Positions 7,524 to 15,147 of a stretch of 33,203 nt of DNA are shown one piece after another. The notes below the pieces were generated by a model. That model was not told the origin of the DNA. It did no database searches and was given only the letters and a program-made list of their open reading frames with translations. The DNA lies in assembly GCA_034434335.1 (NCBI GenBank), contig DAOTZS010000256.1, forward strand, positions 1 to 33,203, read 5' to 3'. The position numbers were made by a program, and so were the translations under genes. Source of the DNA: DAOTZS01 sp034434335 (GTDB lineage Bacteria; Chloroflexota; Anaerolineae; CG2-30-64-16). Each line of letters begins with the position of its first letter. The stretch's first letter is position 1.

Positions 7524-8867
7524 ATGGAACCTAAGGTTATCACCGACGTCCCTGGGCCGCGCTCGCGGGAGATCTGGGAGCGCGAGAAACAGCACATCAC
7601 CAGCGGCCTGGATGGTTGTACCCTCCTGGCCCCCATTGTCTTTGAGCGGGGTGAGGGCTCGATCGTCTGGGACGTGGATGGCAATAGCTACATTGACTGT
7701 GCAGCGGGGGTGCTCACCAATTCAACTGGCCACTGCCACCCCAGGGTGGTTCAGGCCTTGCAGGAGCAGGCCGGCAAGCTGTGGCACGTCCACAATTTCC
7801 CCACCCCACAGAAACACGAGCTGTGTGAGCTGCTGGCCGAGAAGTTTCCGCCCGGCATTGACACATTTGCCTTTTACAGCGGCGGCACCGAAACGGTGGA
7901 AGCCGGCCTGCGGGCCGCCATTTCCTACACCAAACGCTACGAGTTCGTTTCTTTCCACCACGCTTATCACGGCCGCAGCCTGGGCAGCAGGGGCCTGGCG
8001 CTGTGGTGGGGAAAGGCCTTTGGCCCGGTCAGCAGCAATTTCATCCGCTCTCCTTTTGCCTATTGCTACCGCTGCCCCTTTGGGCTGAGCTACCCCGCCT
8101 GTGATCTCCGTTGCGCAGAATACCTTCAGGAGACCATCCAGTTCAACAGCTGGGGCTCCCTGGCCGGCATCGTCTTTGAGCCGATCCTGGGCGCCGGCGG
8201 CGTGGTGATCCCGCCCGACGGCTTTCTCCAGCGCGTGGTCGAGATCGCGCGCCGGCACGGCGCGCTGGTTCTGGCCGACGAGATCCTCACCGGCATTGGG
8301 CGGACAGGCCGATTCCTGGCGGTGGAGCATTGGGGCATCGAGCCCGACCTTGTCTTCGCCGGCAAGGGCCTGGGGTCGGGCTTCCCGGTAATGGTCCTCG
8401 GCGGGAGGCGCGAGATCATGAACCAGGCGCCCTTTGGGTCGCCGGGGGGTGCCTCCACCAGTTTCGGCGGCAACCCGTTAGCTGTCGCTGCCGCGTTGGC
8501 GACATTGCAGGTCATCTACGAGGAGGACCTGTTGGGACACACCCAGGCCATGGGCCAGATGTTGAGAGAGCGGTTCGCGGCGCTCAAAGATAAGCACCCT
8601 TTGATCGGGGATGTGCGCGGCCTGGGCCTCCTGTGGGGTGTCGAACTGGTCCGCGATCGCAAGACCAAGGAACCGGCCGAAGAGGAAGGCCGACAGCTCT
8701 ACCTGGAGTGTCTGCGCCGTGGGCTAAAGACGATCACCCCCGGCCACCTGACCCGCTTCTCGCCGCCGCTGAACATCCCGCGTGACCTGTTGGAGATGGC
8801 CGTGGATATCTACGACGACGCACTTTCAGCGGTGGAAAAGCAATTTGGGTATGCCAAGACACGATAG
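7524..8867 (+). CDS. Class III pyridoxal-phosphate aminotransferase (GabT/ArgD-like)
   Basis: Fold-type I, class III aminotransferase of 447 residues, which would move an amino group between a substrate amine and a keto acid. It shows YSGGTETVEAGLR (118-130, cofactor phosphate site), FHHAYHGRSLGS (144-155), LVLADEILTGIGRTG (248-262, Asp252 for the pyridine nitrogen) and DLVFAGKGLGSG (275-286) with the Schiff-base Lys281. A Cys cluster C181-x2-C184-x8-C193-x3-C197 interrupts the middle of the domain; similar Cys-rich inserts occur in some GABA/2-oxoglutarate-type aminotransferases. The frame stays open upstream to 7470, but AAGGAG at 7510-7515 places the start at 7524. Its position after the URO-D trio suggests an amino-bearing substrate or intermediate. 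Confidence 0.92.
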   Translation: MEPKVITDVPGPRSREIWEREKQHITSGLDGCTLLAPIVFERGEGSIVWDVDGNSYIDCAAGVLTNSTGHCHPRVVQALQEQAGKLWHVHNFPTPQKHELCELLAEKFPPGIDTFAFYSGGTETVEAGLRAAISYTKRYEFVSFHHAYHGRSLGSRGLALWWGKAFGPVSSNFIRSPFAYCYRCPFGLSYPACDLRCAEYLQETIQFNSWGSLAGIVFEPILGAGGVVIPPDGFLQRVVEIARRHGALVLADEILTGIGRTGRFLAVEHWGIEPDLVFAGKGLGSGFPVMVLGGRREIMNQAPFGSPGGASTSFGGNPLAVAAALATLQVIYEEDLLGHTQAMGQMLRERFAALKDKHPLIGDVRGLGLLWGVELVRDRKTKEPAEEEGRQLYLECLRRGLKTITPGHLTRFSPPLNIPRDLLEMAVDIYDDALSAVEKQFGYAKTR

Positions 8868-8876
8868 AGGTATTCA

Positions 8877-10151
8877 ATGAGAGATCGGCTCTATGCTGGT
8901 ACAGCTCGCGCAGACATCACCCCCCAATTGGGGCACAACCTGGCAGGGTGGATACTGCGACGCCCTGCCGCTCACAAGATCACCCCTATCCTGGCACGGG
9001 CGCTGGTGCTGGCCTCTGGGGAAGCCCAGGTCGCCATCGTCGCCTGTGATCTGCTCTGGATGCCCGAACCGCTGAGCAGCCAGGTGAGGGGCGCCGTGAG
9101 CGCAAGGTGCGGGATACCGCCCGGGCAGATCTTCCTGATGCCATCCCATAACCACTTCGGGCCCGATGTGGAGCCCTTCACGGCGGAAGAGCGGGCCTAC
9201 GTGGAAGCCCTACCCGACCATATCGCCTGTGCCGTGCGCCAGGCGCTGGATGGGTTACAGCCCGCACGCTGGGGCCTGGGCTACGGTCGCGAGGAAACCA
9301 TCGCCATCAACAGCCGTTTTCGCCTCAAAGACGGCACTATTGCCTGGATCGCTCCCCAACCGGAACAGGTGGCCAGCACCACCGGGCCGCTGGACCCGGC
9401 CGTGGGCGTGCTGCTGATCTCCGATGAGGGTGGCCGGCCGCTTGCCACGCTCTACAACTATGCCTGTCATGCCAATTGTGGGGAGGAGGCGGGGATTAGC
9501 GCCATGTCGTGGGACTGGGTTGGTTACGCGTCCCAGGCCATCGAAAATGCCGTGGGTGGAGAGGCCTTTTTCCTGCCCGGCGCCTGCGGCAATGTCCACC
9601 CGGCGCGCTATGGAGTTGCACCAGCAATGGGCGAGAAACTGGCCCGTGAGGTCATCACAGTGGCCCGGCAGATTCAGACGCGAGACCAGGCCTCCCTGGC
9701 CATCCAACAGTGGCCGTTGACCCTGCCCGCGCGCGACTTCGAGGCATTTGACCCTCAGCAGATCAGGGTGATCTGCAGGCAGATCGAAGATGCCGAGGTG
9801 CGCTCAGCCGTGGAGGCCGTTTTCTTCGAGCAACTGCGCAGGCTGAGGGCCGAGAAACGCGCCTCGCTTTCCGCATCTATGGGCCTTATCCGCATGGACG
9901 GTCTGGCCATCCTCTGCGTCCCTGGCGAGCTCTTCGTGGAGTTGGGCCTGGAAATCAAGCAGGCCTCTCCTTTCGAGCATACGTTGGTGGTAGAATTGGT
10001 CAACGATGCCATAGGCTACATCCCGACCCGCCGGGCTTACGAGGAGGGTGGCTACCAGACCACAACGGTTGCCCCTCTTGCTCCCGGCGCCGGCGAACTT
10101 CTCGTCGCCGAGGCGCTCGCCCGGCTGCGCGACTTGATGCACAGCGCGTGA
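8877..10151 (+). CDS. Neutral/alkaline ceramidase-like hydrolase
   Basis: A 424-residue protein related to the N-terminal domain of neutral/alkaline non-lysosomal ceramidases (COG3356), which are zinc-dependent amidases. The family opening is present (GTARADITPQLGHNLAGW, residues 8-25). The putative zinc ligands include H91 and H93 in MPSHNHFGP (88-96), H198 in NYACHANCGEEA (194-205), and the LPGACGNVHPAR strand (233-244). True ceramidases are longer (about 650 residues) and have a signal peptide. This one has no signal peptide and no C-terminal immunoglobulin-like domain, so it is probably cytoplasmic and acts on another amide or ester in the cluster. It starts nine bases after the aminotransferase stop, which supports an operon. 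The real substrate is unknown. Confidence 0.82.
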   Translation: MRDRLYAGTARADITPQLGHNLAGWILRRPAAHKITPILARALVLASGEAQVAIVACDLLWMPEPLSSQVRGAVSARCGIPPGQIFLMPSHNHFGPDVEPFTAEERAYVEALPDHIACAVRQALDGLQPARWGLGYGREETIAINSRFRLKDGTIAWIAPQPEQVASTTGPLDPAVGVLLISDEGGRPLATLYNYACHANCGEEAGISAMSWDWVGYASQAIENAVGGEAFFLPGACGNVHPARYGVAPAMGEKLAREVITVARQIQTRDQASLAIQQWPLTLPARDFEAFDPQQIRVICRQIEDAEVRSAVEAVFFEQLRRLRAEKRASLSASMGLIRMDGLAILCVPGELFVELGLEIKQASPFEHTLVVELVNDAIGYIPTRRAYEEGGYQTTTVAPLAPGAGELLVAEALARLRDLMHSA

Positions 10152-10177
10152 CTGACACGGACACGACCCTCGTAGTA

Positions 10178-10193
10178 ACGACTTTAGTCGTTC
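10178..10193. repeat. Short palindrome AACGACT-TT-AGTCGTT
   Basis: A perfect 7-bp inverted repeat with a 2-base centre, 27 bases after the ceramidase-like stop codon. It has no T-run and is too short to be a convincing terminator. It may be a small REP-type repeat or part of a regulator site. Confidence 0.35.
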
Positions 10194-10254
10194 AGGACGT
10201 GCTGTAGGGGCCTGGCTATTCCGGAAGTGCCGGGCACTTTTGCCCAGACTATTG

Positions 10255-10541
10255 GGGGGATGGTTCAATTTGCCCGGAGAATCGGTTTACACCTTTTGTG
10301 GTCGCTAGAATTGCCGCCCAGGGCTCCCACCTCTCCCTCTGCCCCCTCCCCTCCCCCGCTCGCCTTTGGCGGCAGGAGAGGGGAGAAAAGGGTTTTTGCG
10401 GCGGCCGAAGGCCGCCGCAAAAACCCCCTTTATGCCCCCCTCTCCCCTGGCCGCAGGCCAAGGGGAGAGGGGGATAAAAGGGGGTGAGGGGCGGTGAAGG
10501 CCTGAGGGGGCAGAAAGTGTTAGCCAATTTTGAACCATCCT
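10255..10541. mobile_element. Candidate MITE-like element with terminal inverted repeats and possible 6-bp target duplication
   Basis: GGATGGTTCAA at 10258-10268 is exactly inverted at 10530-10540 (TTGAACCATCC). Looser similarity continues inward for roughly 30 more bases (GGTTTACACCTTTTGT against the inverted GGCTAACACTTTCTGC). CTATTG occurs directly outside each end (10249-10254 and 10542-10547), as expected of a target duplication. The inside is non-coding and palindromic: a perfect 17-bp stem (10390-10406 with 10410-10426, loop GAA), and an almost perfect hairpin 10436-10452 with 10456-10473 having one extra A on the right arm. This accounts for most of the 427-bp gap 10152-10578. No transposase is encoded. 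A dense REP cluster is the alternative reading. Confidence 0.5.
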
Positions 10542-10578
10542 CTATTGAAGATACCTCTCTGCCCAATCTGGAGGTCCC

Positions 10579-11601
10579 ATGTCTCTATCCGTAGGCATCA
10601 TTGGCTGTGGCGGGATCGCCACCCATCACATCCGCGGCTACCGCGAAGCTGGCGTTTCCATCGCCATGGTAGCCGATGCTAAACCAGAAGTGGCCCAGCG
10701 TCGCGCGGCCGAACTCGCCTGTGCCTGGACCACCGACTACCGGGCCCTCCTGGCCCGGCCCGACATCCAGGCCGTCTCGATCTGTGTGCCCAACTGGCTG
10801 CACTATGAAGTCGCCATGGCTGCCGTGGAGGCCGGCAAGGCCGTCCTGTGCGAGAAGCCGATGACGGTTTCGCTGGAGCAGGCCGAGTCGCTGCGCCAGA
10901 AGGTGCGGGAGCGGGGCACTTTCTTTCAAGTGGCCTACATGAAGCGCTACCATCCTGTAGTGCGCAGGTTCAGGGAGTGGCTGCCGCGCATTGGCCCGGT
11001 CGAGATCGGGCTGCTGCGCTGCTATCAGCCATTTCCCGAAGCTCTGTGGGGCCGCCAGGACTTCTGGTTCACCGAGAAAGCCAGGGCCGGCGGTGGCCCC
11101 CTGGTGCACGGCGGCAGCCACATGCTCGATCTTCTGCACTGGTGCCTGGGGGATGTGGCCAGGGTGGACGCCCGGGTGCGAATCAAGCCGGGCACCGATG
11201 TGGACTGGCACACCGGCGCCGTGCTGGAGATGGCCAACGGCAGCACGATCCTGTTCGAGTGCGGCTGGTTCGAGCATACCAACTGGGGGCCCAGGCGCGA
11301 TGGCTGGGACGAGATGTTTCAGGTGCGCGGGCCGGCTGGGGTGCTGACCCTGTACCCGGCCTTCTGGGACCGCCCCACAACGCTGGTGCCCTGGGTGGAG
11401 CTGTACACTGAGGAAGCGCACGCGGTAGAGTCCTTTGCGGTTGGGCCTGTGGACTACTTCGTGGCCGAGATCAGGGACTTTGTGCAGCGGCTGCAACAGG
11501 GAGGGGAGCCAGCGGTGAGCGTGGAGGACGGCTATTGGGTAGACCGGCTGATCCACCTTATCTACCAGGCGGCAGACCAGCGCCAGAAAGCCGATAGCTG
11601 A
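10579..11601 (+). CDS. Gfo/Idh/MocA family NAD(P)-dependent dehydrogenase
   Basis: Oxidoreductase of 340 residues acting on a sugar, polyol or related alcohol. The Rossmann nucleotide-binding motif is GIIGCGGIATHHI (6-18). The conserved catalytic EKP is at 92-94 (CEKPM) and the substrate-binding helix is HGGSHMLDLLHWCLGDV. The C-terminal domain is the normal alpha/beta fold of the family. GGAGG lies four bases before the ATG. It follows the MITE-like element and is oriented with the upstream catabolic genes, so it probably belongs to the same pathway but may have its own transcript. The substrate is not predictable. The next feature is the hpf promoter, 11 bases after the stop. Confidence 0.92.
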   Translation: MSLSVGIIGCGGIATHHIRGYREAGVSIAMVADAKPEVAQRRAAELACAWTTDYRALLARPDIQAVSICVPNWLHYEVAMAAVEAGKAVLCEKPMTVSLEQAESLRQKVRERGTFFQVAYMKRYHPVVRRFREWLPRIGPVEIGLLRCYQPFPEALWGRQDFWFTEKARAGGGPLVHGGSHMLDLLHWCLGDVARVDARVRIKPGTDVDWHTGAVLEMANGSTILFECGWFEHTNWGPRRDGWDEMFQVRGPAGVLTLYPAFWDRPTTLVPWVELYTEEAHAVESFAVGPVDYFVAEIRDFVQRLQQGGEPAVSVEDGYWVDRLIHLIYQAADQRQKADS

Positions 11602-11611
11602 GCTGCCCGGT

Positions 11612-11640
11612 TTGCGTTTTTGCGGTTTGTGTACTATATA
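11612..11640 (+). promoter_or_regulatory. Sigma-70-type promoter of hpf
   Basis: TTGCGT at 11612-11617, a 17-bp spacer, and TATATA at 11635-11640. The start site would be near 11647, giving a leader of about 55 nt before the hpf ATG at 11701. Confidence 0.6.
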
Positions 11641-11700
11641 GGAACGTGAGTGGTGATCCGTAACCCCATACAATCCCAGTCAGGCAAGGAGCACAGAGCT

Positions 11701-12255
11701 ATGCAACTTAGCATCACCGGCAAGAACCTGGAGATCACCGATTCACTGCGGGAATATGTGGAGAAGAAGATCGGCCGGTTGGATCGCTATCTGCCCAACA
11801 TCATTGACGCCAGGATGGAACTCGCCGTTGAGAACACCCGCGCCGCCAAAGACAGCCAGATCGCGCAGCTTACCCTGCGCACCAAGCATGCTATCCTGCG
11901 CGCCGAAGAGGCCAGTTCTGACATGTTTGCCTCCATTGACGCGGTGCTAGACAAGATGCAACGGCGCATTGACCGCTACAAAGGCAAGCGATGGGCCAAA
12001 CGGGCCGCTGCAGAAGCGGGGGAGACAGAAGCGGAGACCATCCCGGAAGAAGAGGAGATGCCGGAGGAGCGAGCGCCCATCTCGCGCATCAAACGCTTTC
12101 CCATGGTGCCCATGGATGAGCAGGAGGCAATCGAGCAGATGGAGTTGCTGGGACACGACTTCTACGTGTTCTATAATGTCAACACCCATGGCATCAACGT
12201 TGTCTATCGTCGGCGCAACGGCGGCTACGGCCTGATCCTGCCCGAACTGACCTAG
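11701..12255 (+). CDS. hpf: Ribosome hibernation promoting factor, long form (HPF/RaiA)
   Basis: Long-form hibernation factor of 184 residues, which pairs 70S ribosomes into inactive 100S dimers in stationary phase. The N-terminal S30AE domain (residues 1-100) begins MQLSITGKNLEITDSLREYV and includes RLDRYLPNIIDARMELAVE. An acidic linker (roughly 112-130, rich in Glu) follows. The C-terminal dimerisation domain is the conserved KRFPMVPMDEQEAIEQMELL then NVVYRRRNGGYGLILPE. The frame is open from 11650, but AAGGAG at 11687-11692 and the family start position favour 11701. It has its own promoter upstream and a strong intrinsic terminator downstream, so it is monocistronic. Confidence 0.95.
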   Translation: MQLSITGKNLEITDSLREYVEKKIGRLDRYLPNIIDARMELAVENTRAAKDSQIAQLTLRTKHAILRAEEASSDMFASIDAVLDKMQRRIDRYKGKRWAKRAAAEAGETEAETIPEEEEMPEERAPISRIKRFPMVPMDEQEAIEQMELLGHDFYVFYNVNTHGINVVYRRRNGGYGLILPELT

Positions 12256-12300
12256 GCGCGTGAGGCACGGGCAGGAAACCGGAGCGGAAGGTAAAGACCG

Positions 12301-12353
12301 GAGGACGGACGACAAGGAGCGCAAGGTTGTTGTCGTCCGTCCTCTGCTTTTCC
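12301..12353 (+). terminator. Intrinsic terminator after hpf
   Basis: A perfect 15-bp stem pairs 12301-12315 with 12330-12344 around a 14-nt loop and is followed by TGCTTTTCC. It lies 45 bases after the hpf stop and just upstream of the LysM/M23 start at 12380, so it argues against the longer upstream start for that gene. Confidence 0.75.
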
Positions 12354-12379
12354 TGGGCCTGGTAAAGGACGAGAAAGGT

Positions 12380-13294
12380 ATGACAGGCATCCAGATTCAG
12401 CAGAGGTCCCGATGGCCAGGTCACATCCTTGCTGTTCTGGCTTTCGTGCTCGCGTTGAGCCGGGGATGGCCGGTGTACGCGTGGCCCATCGCGCCTGCGG
12501 AGCAGCCCATACGGGCTGCGGAGATGGACCTCTGGTCAGACGAAGAGGGAGCAGCCGGCGAGCCGGCCCGCACCGCCATCTTCACCTATGTAGTTCAGGC
12601 CGGCGATACTCTGTGGAGCATAGCCGCTCATTTTGGCCTGGACGTGGATACCCTGCGCTGGTCCAACCCTGAGGTGGCCCGCAACCCGGATATGCTGCAC
12701 CAGGGCCAGGCGCTGGTGATCCTGCCGGTACGGGGGGCTTATGTCACAGTGCAGCCGGGGGACACCCTGGCCGGGCTGGCTGCCCGTTGGGGTGTGGCCC
12801 CTGAGGATATCAGCAACTACCCGCTGAACAACCTGAGACCGGGGGAAGAGCCGCTGCCTGGCACTAAGCTGGTGATCCCCCATGGGCGCCATGAGGTGAA
12901 CCTGGCCCCGCCCAGCCTGGCCGAAGGGTATACCTATGCCTGGCCCATCCGCGGCTCAATCACCCAGGGCTATTCGGCCCGCCATCGGGCTGTGGACTTG
13001 GGCGCGCCCTATGGGGCAAAGGTATATGCGGCGCGGGCGGGCCGTTGCATTGCGGCAGCATGGTCGAAGGCAGGATACGGCTACCTGGTGATCCTGGATC
13101 ACGGCGATGGCAGCCGTACCTACTATGGCCATCTGAAGGGCGCGTGGGTGAGTCCGGGGCAGTGGGTAGAACGCGGGGGCCTGGTCGGCGAGGTGGGCAG
13201 CACAGGCGACTCCACTGGCCCCCACGTACATTTTGAGATCCGCATCGGCGGAGTGCCGCAGAATCCGCTGGACTACCTGCCTCCTGAGCCATGA
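12380..13294 (+). CDS. LysM domain-containing M23 family metallopeptidase
   Basis: Secreted cell-wall hydrolase or divisome activator of 304 residues. A hydrophobic segment (about 14-34) is a signal peptide or anchor. LysM 1 is YVVQAGDTLWSIAAHFGLDV (70-89) through to ILP at 114-116. LysM 2 is YVTVQPGDTLAGLAARWG (121-138) through VIP (165-167); both bind peptidoglycan glycan. The M23/LytM domain covers 187-300 with zinc ligands H202 and D206 (HRAVD) and H284 in HVH (282-284), plus H251 (YGHL), so it should be an active endopeptidase. The frame is open back to GTG 12260, but that region contains the hpf terminator, so ATG 12380 is preferred. Confidence 0.92.
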   Translation: MTGIQIQQRSRWPGHILAVLAFVLALSRGWPVYAWPIAPAEQPIRAAEMDLWSDEEGAAGEPARTAIFTYVVQAGDTLWSIAAHFGLDVDTLRWSNPEVARNPDMLHQGQALVILPVRGAYVTVQPGDTLAGLAARWGVAPEDISNYPLNNLRPGEEPLPGTKLVIPHGRHEVNLAPPSLAEGYTYAWPIRGSITQGYSARHRAVDLGAPYGAKVYAARAGRCIAAAWSKAGYGYLVILDHGDGSRTYYGHLKGAWVSPGQWVERGGLVGEVGSTGDSTGPHVHFEIRIGGVPQNPLDYLPPEP

Positions 13295-13322
13295 GGCAGA
13301 CCAGATTTAGAGAGCGGATATA

Positions 13323-13739
13323 CTACTTCTTCTCCACCCGGTAGCTGGTCGTCACCTCAGCCTTGCCGCGCACGGTGGCGATCGCCGAGCAGTACTTCTC
13401 CTGCGAAAGTTGAACGGCGCGGGCCAGGGCCTCTGGGTCCACGTCGCCATAGGCCACGTACTCCAGGTGGATGTGGGTGTAGTACTTGGGGTGCTCGGCG
13501 GCCCGTTCTCCCTGGGCGAACACCTTTAGCCCCTGCACTGGCTGGCGCTTCTTCTTGAGGATGCTGATCACATCCATGGCAGTGCAGCCCAGGATCCCCA
13601 TCAGCAACACCTCCATAGGCCGCGCGCCCGTGTTACGGCCGCCCACCTCCGGCGCGGCATCCAGCACGATGGCATGGCCAGACTCGCCTCGCGCCACAAA
13701 TTGCATCTCCTCAACCCAGGTAATCTCTGCGCTGGTCAT
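13323..13739 (-). CDS. OsmC family peroxidase-like protein
   Basis: OsmC/Ohr superfamily protein of 138 residues, thiol-dependent peroxide reductases in the studied members. The two characteristic cysteines are Cys52 (GILGCTAMDV) and Cys117 (QEKYCSAIATV). The family helix MEVLLMGILGCTAMDVISIL and the RPMEVLL approach are present. It resembles the YhfA-like branch more than Ohr, since the local context is GCTAMDV. AGAGG lies a few bases before the ATG. It is convergent with the LysM/M23 gene (28 bp between stops, no obvious terminator) and is the last gene of the minus-strand block. Confidence 0.9.
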   Translation of the reverse strand: MTSAEITWVEEMQFVARGESGHAIVLDAAPEVGGRNTGARPMEVLLMGILGCTAMDVISILKKKRQPVQGLKVFAQGERAAEHPKYYTHIHLEYVAYGDVDPEALARAVQLSQEKYCSAIATVRGKAEVTTSYRVEKK

Positions 13740-13812
13740 TGGTGTTACCTCTGTGCGATGTTGTCAGCCCCAGCGGGGCTGCGGTTGTGAGATGCGCGCT
13801 CTACCCCTGGGG

Positions 13813-14970
13813 TTACGCCGGCACAGGTTGCCGGATCAGCTCCAGGGCGGCCTGGGCAATCTGCTGAGCTGCTTCGGGTTTGGCCATGGCACGCGCACGG
13901 GCTGCCATCTCGGCCAGGATGGGGTTGCCAGGCCGCAGCCATTCGCTCACCAACGCGGCGACCCGCTCAGGTTTGGGCTCAAAGGTGCCGGCGCCGCTTT
14001 CCTTTACCCAGGCCACGTTGCCCTCCTCCTGGCCGGGGACAAAGCCGGTGATGATCACCGGCACCCCAACACAGGCAGCCTCGGCCAGGGTGCCGGGCCC
14101 GGCCTTGGTAATCAGCAGGTCGGCTGCTGCCAGCCAGTCGGCCATCGCCTCCACAAAGCCGAGCACGACAACCGGCAGCGGCCATGTCTCGGCGCGTAAC
14201 CGGCTTTGCAAGGCGCGGTTACTGCCGGCGATAATGGCCACCTGCACCCGGCCGCCCTCCAGGGCCAGCCGGCGGGTGACTGCCCTGGCCAGCGGCACGA
14301 GCCGGCCAATCCCGGCTCCACCTCCCGTCATCAGGAGCAGGGGCCGCTGGGGGTCCAGTCCCAGGCGAGCCCGCGCGGCCGGCTTGGGCTGATCACGCGC
14401 GGCGACAAAGGCGCGTCGCACCGGCAGTCCGATCACCCGTACTTTGTGGGGATCCATGCCCGCCTTCAGGGCACAGGCGCGCGCCGCTTCTGTGGCCACG
14501 ATGCAAAGATCAACGTTGGGGCAGAACCAGGCCACCGGCGGTGATACGGGATCGGTCACCACGGTTACGAAAGGAGCCCGGCTATGGGCCCGGCGCAGAA
14601 GCCAGAGCGGCACATCGGTTTGCAAGGGGTGAACGCTGATCACGAGATCGGGCTGGGCGTTAATCAGGGCCCTGGCCAACCTCTGCCGTACCAGGGGGTA
14701 GACGGCACGCTTGGCCAATACCACCCTCTGCCGCGAGGCCCCGAGCTGGTAGACCAGGCGGTAGAGCCAGGGCGCTCTGTTTACCCAGGGGCCATAAGCT
14801 TCGGACATGCGGTTGAAGGGAAAGGGGGTGTAGTCGTCCAGGAGGTTGAGGAGCGTGACCCGCGCCTGTCCTTCCAGCGCTTCGGCCAGGCTCAACGCAG
14901 CCGAGCGATGCCCGCCCCCGGCATGGGCCATCAGGATAACTACGTGAGGCGTAGAATTGTACTCGCTCAT
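13813..14970 (-). CDS. MGDG synthase / processive diacylglycerol glycosyltransferase-like (GT28)
   Basis: GT-B glycosyltransferase of 385 residues. The N-terminal acceptor motif MAHAGGGHRSAALSLAEAL is typical of monogalactosyl- and glucosyldiacylglycerol synthases. The C-terminal donor site LLITKAGPGTLAEAACVGVP and FVPGQEEGNVAWV is also typical. It should transfer a UDP-sugar onto a membrane diacylglycerol and so make glycolipid. MurG is the closest alternative, but the GGGHR motif and the Q-E-E-G-N segment favour the lipid enzyme. The frame is open to 15027, but the extra 19 residues run through a palindrome (14988-15001); the protein homology begins at MSEYN, so 14970 is chosen. Confidence 0.87.
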   Translation of the reverse strand: MSEYNSTPHVVILMAHAGGGHRSAALSLAEALEGQARVTLLNLLDDYTPFPFNRMSEAYGPWVNRAPWLYRLVYQLGASRQRVVLAKRAVYPLVRQRLARALINAQPDLVISVHPLQTDVPLWLLRRAHSRAPFVTVVTDPVSPPVAWFCPNVDLCIVATEAARACALKAGMDPHKVRVIGLPVRRAFVAARDQPKPAARARLGLDPQRPLLLMTGGGAGIGRLVPLARAVTRRLALEGGRVQVAIIAGSNRALQSRLRAETWPLPVVVLGFVEAMADWLAAADLLITKAGPGTLAEAACVGVPVIITGFVPGQEEGNVAWVKESGAGTFEPKPERVAALVSEWLRPGNPILAEMAARARAMAKPEAAQQIAQAALELIRQPVPA

Positions 14971-14987
14971 CTTCTGCCCCTGTAGCT

Positions 14988-15001
14988 CGGGCTTCAGCCC
15001 G
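14988..15001. repeat. Short REP-like palindrome CGGGCT-TC-AGCCCG
   Basis: A perfect 6-bp stem with a 2-base loop, 18 bases upstream of the MGDG-synthase-like ATG. A longer palindrome with the same GGGCTGAA core is at 26302-26332, so it may be part of a dispersed repeat family. Confidence 0.35.
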
Positions 15002-15147
15002 CTGCAAGAACGCCAGGCGACCTGCATTACCGGCCGGGCAGGTAACTAGACCTGTGCGGTTACGGTTAGCCGCTCCGAGCCGAAAGGACAAAGCGCTATG
15101 GGCCCCCACCCGGCCTGCGGCCACCCTAAGGCCCTCTATATGCGCCG

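Noticed and set aside
12260..12379. A longer N-terminus for the LysM/M23 protein from 12260
   Set aside because: That segment encodes the perfect hpf terminator hairpin and a charged, non-conserved peptide before the signal sequence.
13813..14970. The GT28 gene as murG
   Set aside because: The GGGHRSA acceptor motif and the Q-E-E-G-N donor segment fit diacylglycerol glycosyltransferases, and no dcw cell-wall genes are nearby.
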